DNA of 64,000 bases from Haloarcula taiwanensis (GTDB lineage Archaea; Halobacteriota; Halobacteria; Halobacteriales; Haloarculaceae), in the NCBI GenBank assembly GCA_002844335.1, contig CP019154.1, forward strand, positions 1,302,001 to 1,366,000. Reading direction: 5' to 3'. Within the stretch, counting starts at the first letter, position 1. Every line of letters begins with the position of its first letter. Both the position numbers and the translations under genes were made by a program. Below are positions 8,462 to 16,478 of this stretch, piece after piece. Below the pieces are notes generated by a model that was not told the DNA's origin, did not search any database, and saw only the letters and a program-made list of their open reading frames with translations.

Positions 8462-8761
8462 TTAGGTAGCGTCGTCTTTAGACTTTCCCATTTCCTCGGT
8501 ACGGAACCGCGTCGAGAACGCGTACACGACTGTGCCAGCGAGAATGCACGCGATTCCGGCGATGCCGACCGGCACGTCAATCTCCGAGGCCGGCGCTGAG
8601 GCCCGCTGTGTCGCCACGTCGACGAGGATGAATCCGGCGACGACGCTTATCACCGCAAACAGCGTCGAGAACACCGTCACAGCCTTGTACACGCGCAGCG
8701 GGACCACGACATCCCGCCGGTCCGAACCGTCTTCAGTCCCCGCTGGCTGGTCCTCTGTCAT
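8462..8761 (-). CDS. Small membrane protein of the cytochrome bc operon
   Basis: This 99-residue protein has an acidic N-terminus of ~25 residues and two membrane helices ('VFSTLFAVISVVAGFILV' and 'GIAGIACILAGTVVYAF'), followed by a charged tail. It lies 111 nt downstream of the cytochrome b C-terminal gene and 10 nt before the final gene of the cluster, all on the minus strand. Function is unknown; no cofactor ligands are apparent. Possibly an assembly or structural subunit of the complex. Confidence 0.6.
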   Translation of the reverse strand: MTEDQPAGTEDGSDRRDVVVPLRVYKAVTVFSTLFAVISVVAGFILVDVATQRASAPASEIDVPVGIAGIACILAGTVVYAFSTRFRTEEMGKSKDDAT

Positions 8762-8872
8762 CGCTACTACTACGGACGGGAGCCACTTTACTGCGGCGAG
8801 ACGAAGTCACTACGCTTGCGGTGGAACTGAGCTGCGGATGCAAAGAAACGACGGAGAAACTGGCCGAGTCGG

Positions 8873-9637
8873 TTACTTCGGCGGTCGCAGCCGGTAGTAC
8901 CGACGGTTGAGGTCGAACATGTAGCCCTCGCGCATCGTCTTGAGCACCGCGTAGGTGATCGTCGCGCTGACGATGGGGACGAGGAACGTCAGGTCAAACA
9001 GCAGGTGCGAGTCCATCGGAACGAGGTTCTTGATGGACAGTGCGGCGATGGTCAGGCTGAAGATGACGCCGGACATCCCGACCGCGGCCCAGAAGGGCTG
9101 CTCGACGGGACGGCGCGCGGACCCCTTGTTCAGGAAGGGGACGATGGCGACGAAGCCGACGACCACGACGTTTGCCAACACACCGTAGGTTCGGTCGGCC
9201 ATGAGCTTCGAGCCGCCGAGGATGCTCAGGTCGGGGTTCAGCGGACCGAGCTTGAGCAGGCCAAAGGACCAGTAGAGATACCAGTCCGGCAGGATAATCG
9301 CCGGCGTCACACTGGAGTTAGCAGGGTTTGGCATCTCCGGGGGCAGCGTCGCCGAGACGAACAGGATCATGCCCACGAAGAAGGACGTCAGCGCGATGTT
9401 GCGCATCATCTCGTGGGGCCAGGCCGGGAACGCGAGCACGTCACGCTCGACGTAGTCCGACTGCTGGCGGAGGTCCTGGTCCTCGCGGCGTGCCCGTTCG
9501 AAGTACTCGTACGTCAGCCGGGAGAGCCCCTGTGTCCGTTCCTTTCGCTCGGACCATGCGGGAGTCTCGTCGTCCGGCGAAACGATACCGGTGCCGGAAC
9601 CGTCCGTGCGAACGTCGTCTGTGTCGTTGTCGCTCAT
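8873..9637 (-). CDS. Cytochrome b C-terminal subunit of the bc complex (subunit IV-like)
   Basis: The 254-residue protein corresponds to the C-terminal part of cytochrome b (helices E onward, like PetD). After a long acidic cytoplasmic N-terminus (~75 residues) it has 'IILPDWYLYWSFGLLKL', where PDWY replaces the canonical PEWY motif of the quinol-oxidation (Qo) site. PDWY is typical of menaquinol-using complexes, fitting the haloarchaeal quinone. Three to four further helices follow. It starts 4 nt after the N-terminal cytochrome b gene ends, so cytochrome b is split in two as in b6f-type complexes. Confidence 0.9.
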   Translation of the reverse strand: MSDNDTDDVRTDGSGTGIVSPDDETPAWSERKERTQGLSRLTYEYFERARREDQDLRQQSDYVERDVLAFPAWPHEMMRNIALTSFFVGMILFVSATLPPEMPNPANSSVTPAIILPDWYLYWSFGLLKLGPLNPDLSILGGSKLMADRTYGVLANVVVVGFVAIVPFLNKGSARRPVEQPFWAAVGMSGVIFSLTIAALSIKNLVPMDSHLLFDLTFLVPIVSATITYAVLKTMREGYMFDLNRRYYRLRPPK

Positions 9638-9641
9638 AGTA

Positions 9642-10445
9642 TTAGTGTGGTTCAGCGATCCCCTGCATCCAGACGATGCCGATGTGGACCGCGATGATGG
9701 CAGTCGTGATGAACGGCAGGAAGAACACGTGCAGGATGTACATCCGCTGTAGCGTGGCCTGCGAAAGCGTGAACCCGCCGAACATCAGCTGTGCGACCCA
9801 CTCACCGATGAGCGGGATGGAAAGGGACATCTCGACGCCGATCTGGCCGGCCCAGAACGAGAGCTGGCTCCACGGCAGCAGGTAGCCGGTGTATCCGAAC
9901 ACCAGCGTCAGCGAGATGAGGACGATGCCGATGAGCCAGTTCAGTTCGCGCGGTTCCTTGTATGCCCCGGTGAAGTACACACGAAGCATGTGGAGGAACA
10001 CGGCAGCGACCATAATCTGGGCGGCCCAGCGGTGGACCGAGCGCAGGAAGTAGCCGAGGTTGAGCTGGCCCATGATGAGCATCACCGAGTCGTACGCGAC
10101 CGTCGGTGACCCGTCGGCAGCCGCGGCGGCCGGGGCGTAGTAGAAGCCAAGTAGCGCGCCGGATATCGCGGCAACGATGTACGCAACTGTCGAGAACGAC
10201 CCGAGTGCGTACAGCGGGTACCAGTACCAGAACTTGTTGTCGAGGTTGTACTGCTCCGTGTGGCTCTTCGGCATCTGCATGTTGACCTTGTAGTAGAGAT
10301 CTTCGAGGATCTCAAGATAGTCAACGACGCGCAGCCGTCGGTCGAGCCAGATAAGCACGGTCAGGTACACCGATTCGATCGGCGTCAGCTCGCGCGATTC
10401 CATCCAGCCTTTGTGATCGTGTTCGTCTTTGCGTTCGAGACTCAT
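9642..10445 (-). CDS. Cytochrome b N-terminal subunit (b6-like) of the bc complex
   Basis: The 267-residue membrane protein carries four haem-ligand histidines in two helices: 'LRSVHRWAAQIMVAAVFLH' (the first pair, spaced 14 residues apart) and 'MYILHVFFLPFITTAIIAVH' (the second pair), which bind the two b haems. 'LPWSQLSFWAG' follows the first pair as in other cytochromes b. It transfers electrons across the membrane from the menaquinol-oxidising site. The gene begins 3 nt after the Rieske gene stop and is followed within 4 nt by the C-terminal subunit gene. Confidence 0.93.
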   Translation of the reverse strand: MSLERKDEHDHKGWMESRELTPIESVYLTVLIWLDRRLRVVDYLEILEDLYYKVNMQMPKSHTEQYNLDNKFWYWYPLYALGSFSTVAYIVAAISGALLGFYYAPAAAAADGSPTVAYDSVMLIMGQLNLGYFLRSVHRWAAQIMVAAVFLHMLRVYFTGAYKEPRELNWLIGIVLISLTLVFGYTGYLLPWSQLSFWAGQIGVEMSLSIPLIGEWVAQLMFGGFTLSQATLQRMYILHVFFLPFITTAIIAVHIGIVWMQGIAEPH

Positions 10446-10448
10446 TGA

Positions 10449-11315
10449 TTACTCCGTCTGTGGTGGGCGTGGCAGCGCCACGAACGTCGATTGCACGGGA
10501 CTGAACGGGTCGTACACGGACTGGTGGCACTGACAGTAGATATCGTTGGCTGCGGCAAAGTTAGCGCTCCCGCTCTGCGTTTTGAACCCTGGCACGCAAC
10601 AGAAGTGCGTGCATTTGTTCAGCCAGGCGATGAAGCCCTGGTCAGTCGCCTCGGAGACGAACGACTGGACGCTGCTGGGAAGCTCCGCGTACTCGCCCTC
10701 ACCGTTTGCCATCTTTTCGACTTCGACGGACCTGATTATCTGCACCGGAGCGCCGTTCTTTCCGTCGCTGTTGGTCCGCCAGACGACGCTCGCAGGCTTT
10801 CCGACACCGGGGTCACCGATGCCGTTGCCCCATTCTTTGTAGTCGTCGAACATGTCGACCGTGAGTGGTTTGCCGGATTCGTACTCCCCTTGCCAAGAGA
10901 AGGTCCCGGTGTCGTTGAGGAACGTACTGTTCCGGTCGGATTGCGGATAGATGGCTGCGGTGCTCTGGATACCACAGTACTGGAACCACTGCGAGGAGTA
11001 GTCGATGCCGCTCCCGCCGAAGTCCGGTGCGACGGCTGCGCCGGCTTTCTCGTCGTACTCCGGCCAGAGGCCACTGATCTCGCCACCGTTGATCTCGATA
11101 GGGATGATCGGCATCCCTCGCGGGGCCGGTCCGGCGGTGTTCTCGACGGCGACGAACGGGGTCGTCCCGCCACCTTCGCCGGCGGCGTCTGTCGTCGCGT
11201 CGACGGCTGCGGCGCCACCGACACCGACGCTGGAGAGTGCTGCACTCCCGACGACGCCCTTTACGAAGCGACGACGGCCTGTTTCAGCCGGATATTTGTC
11301 TTCATCAAGTGGCAT
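10449..11315 (-). CDS. Rieske [2Fe-2S] iron-sulfur protein of the cytochrome bc complex
   Basis: The 288-residue protein has a Tat-type N-terminus (TGRRRFVKGVVGSAALSS), consistent with export of a folded cofactor protein. The cluster-binding boxes are 'CTHFCCVPGF' (Cys and His ligands of box 1) and 'YCQCHQSVYDPFS' (box 2) near the C-terminus, about 35 residues apart. It accepts electrons from menaquinol at the Qo site and passes them on, here most likely to the halocyanin encoded two genes upstream since no cytochrome c1 is present. Start ATG at 11315 lies one base after the preceding stop, which argues against the longer frame. Confidence 0.93.
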   Translation of the reverse strand: MPLDEDKYPAETGRRRFVKGVVGSAALSSVGVGGAAAVDATTDAAGEGGGTTPFVAVENTAGPAPRGMPIIPIEINGGEISGLWPEYDEKAGAAVAPDFGGSGIDYSSQWFQYCGIQSTAAIYPQSDRNSTFLNDTGTFSWQGEYESGKPLTVDMFDDYKEWGNGIGDPGVGKPASVVWRTNSDGKNGAPVQIIRSVEVEKMANGEGEYAELPSSVQSFVSEATDQGFIAWLNKCTHFCCVPGFKTQSGSANFAAANDIYCQCHQSVYDPFSPVQSTFVALPRPPQTE

Positions 11316-11316
11316 A

Positions 11317-11736
11317 TTATTTCTTGTAGTATGGGTACACTGCGCGTTTGAATGTCTCTGCAAGCTTGTCGCCGTCCGCCATCGTCGTGCCGTCGACGTC
11401 TTCCTGACGGATATAGAGGTCTTCCCACTTGCGACGGCGCTTCTTGACGATCATCACGTCTGGGAGGAACTCCTTGCGGTACAGCAACATGATGAACGCC
11501 AGATCGATGAATATCGCTGTCAACACGCCGCCCATGAACATATTGGCCTCAATGAGGCGGACGGTCAGCGTTGTCCCGATACCGGACGCCCATCCGGCAA
11601 TCATGCCGTACGTGAACAGCCCGACAAGGGCGACCTGAATGATCGTCAGGAGGACGATACCAACGGCCGCCGCTGTGCTCTCACGCGGCGGCTCGTAGCG
11701 GTGAATGTCGCCGTAGGTGGAACCTTCGGATGCCAT
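11317..11736 (-). CDS. Conserved small membrane protein between halocyanin and Rieske genes
   Basis: The 139-residue protein has two long hydrophobic helices ('AVGIVLLTIIQVALVGLFTY' and a second at ~75-98, 'FMGGVLTAIFIDLAFIMLL') and a basic C-terminal region with 'IVKKRRRKWEDLYIRQEDVD'. Its ATG overlaps the halocyanin stop (TAATG) and its stop is one base from the Rieske start, so it is firmly embedded in the operon. No redox-cofactor motif is visible. Its fixed position argues for a structural or assembly role in the complex. Confidence 0.75.
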   Translation of the reverse strand: MASEGSTYGDIHRYEPPRESTAAAVGIVLLTIIQVALVGLFTYGMIAGWASGIGTTLTVRLIEANMFMGGVLTAIFIDLAFIMLLYRKEFLPDVMIVKKRRRKWEDLYIRQEDVDGTTMADGDKLAETFKRAVYPYYKK

Positions 11737-12392
11737 TAGTTGTTCCCTCCACTAGTGTGGGGCGATTCGCCGTACTTCAACTGGAAGAAGGTGAATATCA
11801 GCGGGATGATAACTGCGAGTCCAGCGCCAAATCCGACGAAGTGGGGCTGGATCGGGACGCCGGCGTAGTGTGGGTCGACTTCGACCGGACCACCGCCACC
11901 GATTGTCTGTGTCGGGTACTCTTCGCCGACGACGATCGCACCCTTCATGTTGAGTCCCTCGTGGGGGACACAGAGGTACGGGTAAATGCCGTCCTCTTCG
12001 AAGGTATGCTCGTAGTTGACGCCGGCGCTGGACGTCGTACTTCCGGAGTCCAGTGGTCCGTCGCCGTCCGAGACGACGTTGTGGCCGCCGCCGTTGCCCG
12101 TCCATTCGAACTGGACGGTTGCGCCGTTGTCCACGTGGACGGCTGGCGGACCGAACCCGTACGCGCCGCCGTTGGCCTGCACGCCGACCTCGACAGTTAC
12201 TGTGTCCTGCCCGGTCGCATCGACGGTCGACCCGTCGAAGTTCCCGACCGAATCCAGGAAACCGCCGTAGTCCGGGACGGTTTTCGCACCGTCACCGCCT
12301 TCCTCCTGTGCGGCGGCAGCGCCGGTGGCGCTGAGGGTCGCCGCAGCACCGGCGGCCCCCCCTGCTGTCCGGACGAACTCCCGTCTGTTCAT
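11736..12392 (-). CDS. hcp: Halocyanin: Tat-exported membrane-anchored type 1 copper protein
   Basis: The 218-residue protein begins with a Tat signal (NRREFVRTAGGAAGAAATLS). The blue-copper domain (~60-165) has a His in 'GNGGGHNVVSDGDG' and the C-terminal loop 'YPYLCVPHEGLNMKG', giving the Cys-His-Met ligands of a plastocyanin-type site. A C-terminal helix ('FGAGLAVIIPLIFTFFQL') anchors it on the outer face. As part of the bc operon it probably takes the place of cytochrome c1/c as mobile electron acceptor. The gene begins 64 nt after the preceding operon gene and overlaps the next by one base. Confidence 0.92.
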   Translation of the reverse strand: MNRREFVRTAGGAAGAAATLSATGAAAAQEEGGDGAKTVPDYGGFLDSVGNFDGSTVDATGQDTVTVEVGVQANGGAYGFGPPAVHVDNGATVQFEWTGNGGGHNVVSDGDGPLDSGSTTSSAGVNYEHTFEEDGIYPYLCVPHEGLNMKGAIVVGEEYPTQTIGGGGPVEVDPHYAGVPIQPHFVGFGAGLAVIIPLIFTFFQLKYGESPHTSGGNN

Positions 12393-12456
12393 ATACACTG
12401 TAGAATCAGGACTGAGTTTGTATAAACCCACCGAATACCACCCGCAGGAACCGTCA

Positions 12457-13380
12457 TTACCCGGCTTCGTCAGTTTCGTCAGCCCCCGCTTCAGACCCCG
12501 AATTCTGCGGGTCAAGCTCCGGGACGAACTCCGGTCGTTCGCCGTCCTCAAGCCCGATGGCACGCAGTCTGTCTCTGTACTCCTCGGAGCGGAAGGTATC
12601 GGAGAGTCGTGCGTTTGCGACGGTGAAAAAGAGAACGAGCGAAACGCCGATGAAAGCGACGCCAGCCACGACCAACAGCGCGATACTGGTTCCTCGGTTG
12701 CCGATGACGCCAGCGGTCGCGAGTACTGCGCCCCCCAGGAGTGCAATCCCGGCCAAAAACTGTGCCCCAGCAATCGCCTGCAGCATCCAGTTCCCGAGTT
12801 CGCCGCCACCCTCGGGGACCTCGTCCGGCTGGGGAAGGGGCCGGTCGGGGACGTTCTCAGGTACGTCGTAGGAATCCATGGAACACAGGGCGACTGTGGG
12901 CTTTACGTCACGCATGACGGTCCCCTCGCCTTCGAGACTTCCATCGGGATAGACGACCGCGTAGCCCTCATCAGAGTACGCAAGCACCCGCGGTGGGTCC
13001 CGGTGGCGTTCGATACGGGCGAACACGTCGCGGTTTGCGACGCGGTTTCGCAGGTCCCGAGCGACCCGGTCGAGGAGTTCGTCGCCGGTGATCCAGGAGT
13101 CTTCGTCGAAGGCAACGTCCCACTCCTCGGCGGTCATCTCGGCCATATCCGCCGGGCCGAAGTTGTCGAAGTCGTACTTTTCTTCGACCTGCTTTCGGAG
13201 CGCCTCCGTGTCGAGCTCTTCGTCCGGCTCACTGTCGTCACCCGACTCGCCGTCTTCGGCCGTCTCACCGCCGTCGCCCTCAGCCCCGGGCTCGCCGGGT
13301 TCTGGCTCGGCAGTTACTGCGTCCGCAGGGGTGTTCCCGCGCTCGTCCTCCGTGGGAGACGTCGAGTCCGGGTCGGCCAT
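12457..13380 (-). CDS. Large acidic accessory protein with two membrane helices, first gene of the bc operon
   Basis: The 307-residue protein starts with ~55 disordered Asp/Glu/Gly/Ser/Pro residues, then a cytosolic-looking domain (~60-185) beginning 'LRKQVEEKYDFDNFGPADM' and containing 'VARDLRNRVANRDVFARI', and then two membrane helices ('FLAGIALLGGAVLATAGVIG' and 'IALLVVAGVAFIGVSLVLFF') and an acidic tail. It is the first gene on the minus strand of the bc cluster, divergent from the membrane-protein gene at 13468 over 87 bp. Function unknown; context suggests a complex-specific subunit or assembly factor. Confidence 0.65.
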   Translation of the reverse strand: MADPDSTSPTEDERGNTPADAVTAEPEPGEPGAEGDGGETAEDGESGDDSEPDEELDTEALRKQVEEKYDFDNFGPADMAEMTAEEWDVAFDEDSWITGDELLDRVARDLRNRVANRDVFARIERHRDPPRVLAYSDEGYAVVYPDGSLEGEGTVMRDVKPTVALCSMDSYDVPENVPDRPLPQPDEVPEGGGELGNWMLQAIAGAQFLAGIALLGGAVLATAGVIGNRGTSIALLVVAGVAFIGVSLVLFFTVANARLSDTFRSEEYRDRLRAIGLEDGERPEFVPELDPQNSGSEAGADETDEAG

Positions 13381-13467
13381 TGCTCGGGTGTACGGACCGC
13401 GACGGCTTACAAGTTCTGACCTTCTGCATCCGGCAGTCTTTAGCGAGCACTGTCCCTAGGTCGACTC

Positions 13468-13950
13468 ATGGTGTCGGACGGCCTCGTGGCCACAGTCGTG
13501 TTACTGTCGGTAAGCCTCAGCCTCCCCTGTTTCCTGTACGGCGCGTACTACATCATCGAGACAGAGCCAGTCACCTGGGACGTGCTCGTGCATCATCTGA
13601 AGTTCGTCACGACGGGGCTGGTGTTGACCACCGTCCCGATGGTGGTCTGGATGATCCCGCGCCTGCCGGATCAGCTCGGTGGGCTGTCCGCTGTTCACGC
13701 GATGCTCGGGCTCCAAGCCTACGCGTTGCTTGCCTTCGGTGGAACGGGCATCGTCCGCATCTTCCGTGCAAAGCGGGAACATGACCTCTACAACGAGTAC
13801 GATGAAGACCTGTTACTGGACGAAATCGGTGACGAGACGTTCAGCCACTGGCGCTCACGGCTCCGTATCGGCGTGTTCGGCTACGTGATCTTCTGGCTGC
13901 TGGCGTATCTGGTCGGCATCGTCCGGTTCGCTCTCCGGTACGTCGCGTAA
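13468..13950 (+). CDS. Haloarchaeal membrane protein divergent from the bc operon
   Basis: The 160-residue protein has four hydrophobic helices, including 'LVATVVLLSVSLSLPCFLYG', 'FVTTGLVLTTVPMVVWMIP' and 'FGYVIFWLLAYLVGIVRF', with conserved-looking histidines at 'DVLVHHLKF' and 'SAVHAMLGLQAYALLAFGG'. The His pattern on helices and DUF420-like organisation could reflect haem binding, but this is inference. It shares the divergent promoter region with the bc operon and may be co-regulated with it. Confidence 0.6.
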   Translation: MVSDGLVATVVLLSVSLSLPCFLYGAYYIIETEPVTWDVLVHHLKFVTTGLVLTTVPMVVWMIPRLPDQLGGLSAVHAMLGLQAYALLAFGGTGIVRIFRAKREHDLYNEYDEDLLLDEIGDETFSHWRSRLRIGVFGYVIFWLLAYLVGIVRFALRYVA

Positions 13951-14040
13951 GTGTCGCTGACAGCGGGCCTCATTCTCGGCCTCTGCGAACAGGCTAGATG
14001 TTTCATTAGCATTGCATGTCCATCGCTAGCTGTGGTTCCA

Positions 14041-14547
14041 ATGTACGAACACATTCTCTTTCCGACAGACGGGAGTGACGGAGCAGCAGCCGCGCTGGCA
14101 CACGCACGGAATCTCGCCGAGACGCACGACGCGACGTTACACATCATGACCGTGCTCGATACGTCGTCGCCACACATCGGGATGACCTCCGCCGGGCCGG
14201 AGGGAGCGACGACCGGCATGATTGCGGAGGAACACGACGCGTCGGAGCCGGGGATGGTCGGCGAAGAGCACAACATCGAATCGTCACTGCAGGAGCGAGC
14301 GCAGGCAATCGTCGAGGCTGCGGCAGACGAGGTCGACGGCGTCGATACCGTCACCACTGTCGAACGCGGCCCACCGCACAGCGCGATCCTCGACTACGCC
14401 TCCGAGAACGACATCGACCTCATCGTGATGGGGACCCACGGCCGGACGGGAATCGAGCGGTATCTACTCGGCAGCGTCGCTGAAAAGGTTGTTCGAACGT
14501 CCGACGTGCCTGTGCTCACTGCACGTCTCGGTGACGGCGAAAACTGA
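14041..14547 (+). CDS. Universal stress protein (UspA family)
   Basis: The 168-residue protein has the UspA start 'MYEHILFPTDGSDGAAAAL' and the C-terminal nucleotide-binding signature 'DLIVMGTHGRTGIERYLLG' followed by 'SVAEKVVRTSDVPVL' (G-2x-G-9x-G(S/T)). Members of this class bind ATP. Between them is an inserted acidic loop rich in Met/Gly (about residues 45-75). A TATA-like TTTCATTAG lies upstream. Exact stress role is unknown. Confidence 0.88.
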   Translation: MYEHILFPTDGSDGAAAALAHARNLAETHDATLHIMTVLDTSSPHIGMTSAGPEGATTGMIAEEHDASEPGMVGEEHNIESSLQERAQAIVEAAADEVDGVDTVTTVERGPPHSAILDYASENDIDLIVMGTHGRTGIERYLLGSVAEKVVRTSDVPVLTARLGDGEN

Positions 14548-14563
14548 GCCGTTCGGCACGCGG

Positions 14564-15247
14564 CTACCACGCCTCGCCGGTGGCAAGGTCGACCTCGCTG
14601 TCGCCCTTTTCAGAGGGACAGACATCCGCGAGTACGCACGCATCGCAGTCCGCCGAACGCGCCCCACACACCGCTCGCCCGTGGTCGATGAGCAGGTGTG
14701 TGAACTGCTGCCACTCGTCTTCGGGTACCACGTCGAGCAGATCCTGCTCGATAGTTTCCGGGCGCTCTTGATCCGTAAGGCCCAGCCGTCGTGACAGGCG
14801 TTGGACGTGCGTGTCGACGACGATTCCCTCGACGATGTCGTGGCCGTGCTGGAGGACGACATTCGCCGTCTTGCGGCCCACGCCCGGGAGGTCAGTGAGG
14901 GCGGACATCGTGTCCGGGACCTCGCCGCCGTGTTCGTCTGTCAGAAGTTCTCCGATTCCCTGAAGATAGCCGCCCTTGTTGTTGTGGAACGTGATGCCGT
15001 AGATGTCCTCGGCGAGTTGCTCCTCGGAGGCCGCGGCGTAGTCTTCGGCGCTCTGGTACTTCTCGAACAGGTCCGCTGTGACTTCGTTGACTCGTTCGTC
15101 AGTGCACTGTGCCGAGAGGACGACGGCAATCAGCAGTTCCAGCCGGTTGCTGTAGTTCAGCGAGATAGCTGAATCGGGGTATTCCTCGTGGAGACGGTCG
15201 ACGACCTCCGTTGCCTGTTCCTCGCGTGACTCCAGCGGCGTTCCCAT
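14564..15247 (-). CDS. nth: Endonuclease III (DNA glycosylase/AP lyase)
   Basis: The 227-residue enzyme removes oxidised pyrimidines and cleaves the AP site. Visible features are the helix-hairpin-helix 'LPGVGRKTANVVL' (the Lys is the Schiff-base nucleophile), the catalytic Asp region 'IVVDTHVQRLSRRLGL', and the C-terminal [4Fe-4S] ligand pattern 'CGARSADCDACVLADVC' (C-6x-C-2x-C-5x-C). All catalytic parts are present and length is typical. It is convergent with the UspA gene. Confidence 0.95.
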   Translation of the reverse strand: MGTPLESREEQATEVVDRLHEEYPDSAISLNYSNRLELLIAVVLSAQCTDERVNEVTADLFEKYQSAEDYAAASEEQLAEDIYGITFHNNKGGYLQGIGELLTDEHGGEVPDTMSALTDLPGVGRKTANVVLQHGHDIVEGIVVDTHVQRLSRRLGLTDQERPETIEQDLLDVVPEDEWQQFTHLLIDHGRAVCGARSADCDACVLADVCPSEKGDSEVDLATGEAW

Positions 15248-15364
15248 ACCGCAGGGCAGTGCTGGGCCCCCTTTTCCGTGTCGCTTTCCGCCGGGTCGTA
15301 TTTGTATGGTGTCGCCTCACAGACTACGGTAACACCCTTGTATCAGTTGCGAGTGGAGTCACAC

Positions 15365-15883
15365 ATGCCAGGTCCAGTGTTTCTCCACGGCGACCGGGTG
15401 ACGCTTCATCCACAGCAAGCAACCGACAGCGACCTGCTCCAGCGCCTATTCAACGAGCCGCAGGTTCGGCAGAACATCGGGTTCTACGAGCCACTTTCCG
15501 AGTCTGCCGCCGAAGATTTCGATAGTCGCGATGCCGATACGCACTTTGTTGTCTGTGTAGACGATGAGCCGGTCGGGTCGTGTCTGCTTCACGAAGACCG
15601 CCATCAGTGGGGGGTTGGTATACTCGGGTACTCGATCCGTCCGGATCACTGGGGCAACGGCTACGCCACCGATGCTGTCGACTGTCTCGCACAGTATGCG
15701 TTTCAAGAACTGCGGTTGAACAAACTCGGTGCGGACTGCTACGCCACCAACCCGGCTTCCGCGCGTGTGCTCGAAAAGGTGGGGTTCCAGCAGGAGGGAC
15801 GACGGCGCGACCACGCCTTCGTTGACGGCGAGTACGTCGACTTGCTGGAGTATGGCCTGCTCGCTGACGAGTGGACGGCCTGA
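15365..15883 (+). CDS. GNAT N-acetyltransferase, RimJ/RimL type (tandem paralogue 1)
   Basis: The 172-residue protein starts 'MPGPVFLHGDRVTLHPQQA' and shows the GNAT core: 'LGYSIRPDHWGNGYATDAV' (acetyl-CoA pyrophosphate loop with G-N-G-Y-A) and 'NPASARVLEKVGFQQEG', typical of RimJ/RimL-like alanine N-terminal acetyltransferases. The next gene, 56 bp away, is clearly paralogous with the same N-terminal MPGPxFLxGxxV motif, and a third copy is at 59130-59687. The ATG at 15365 aligns with the paralogues. Substrate is unknown. Confidence 0.88.
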   Translation: MPGPVFLHGDRVTLHPQQATDSDLLQRLFNEPQVRQNIGFYEPLSESAAEDFDSRDADTHFVVCVDDEPVGSCLLHEDRHQWGVGILGYSIRPDHWGNGYATDAVDCLAQYAFQELRLNKLGADCYATNPASARVLEKVGFQQEGRRRDHAFVDGEYVDLLEYGLLADEWTA

Positions 15884-15938
15884 AATACACTCACACACCT
15901 ACCGAAGCTTCTTTCAGTACCCCCTCATCGGTTCGTGT

Positions 15939-16478
15939 ATGCCCGGACCAACATTCCTCCGGGGCGAAACAGTAGCGCTCCGAACGGTCGAAGACGAAGA
16001 TGTCGAGTTCCTGCAAGAGACGGTCAACGACCCGGATGTCAGACACGGCCTCTCGGCCACAGAGCCGATCTCCGAACAGGCAGAACGCGAGTGGGTCGAA
16101 TCCGTCGCCAGCGGCGAGACTGATGACGTGCATCTGCTCGTCTGTGTCGACGGCGAGGCGGTCGGCATCATCGGGCTGAACGACGTTACAGACCGGATCG
16201 GAATGGCCGAACTCGGCTACTGGCTCACGCCCGACGCGTGGGGCAACGGCTACGCGACCGACGCCGCCCGGACGATCACCGAGTACGCCTTTCAGGAGCG
16301 GCGGTTTCATCGGGTGTACGCGAAGGTCTTCGCCGGCAACGAAGGCTCCCAGCGCGTGCTCGAAAAGACCGGGTTCCAGCGAGAGGGGACGATGCGGGAC
16401 CACTGGTTCCGCGACGGCCGCTACGAAGACGTGTACCTCTACGGTCTGTTAGAAGACGAACTGAACCGCGATGCGTAG
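15939..16478 (+). CDS. GNAT N-acetyltransferase, RimJ/RimL type (tandem paralogue 2)
   Basis: The 179-residue protein ('MPGPTFLRGETVALRTVEDE' start) has the same layout as its upstream neighbour, including 'LGYWLTPDAWGNGYATDAAR' for CoA binding and 'NEGSQRVLEKTGFQREGTM'. The two arose by tandem duplication; both keep the core motifs. Its stop codon directly abuts the stop codon of the convergent gene (no intervening base). Confidence 0.88.
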   Translation: MPGPTFLRGETVALRTVEDEDVEFLQETVNDPDVRHGLSATEPISEQAEREWVESVASGETDDVHLLVCVDGEAVGIIGLNDVTDRIGMAELGYWLTPDAWGNGYATDAARTITEYAFQERRFHRVYAKVFAGNEGSQRVLEKTGFQREGTMRDHWFRDGRYEDVYLYGLLEDELNRDA

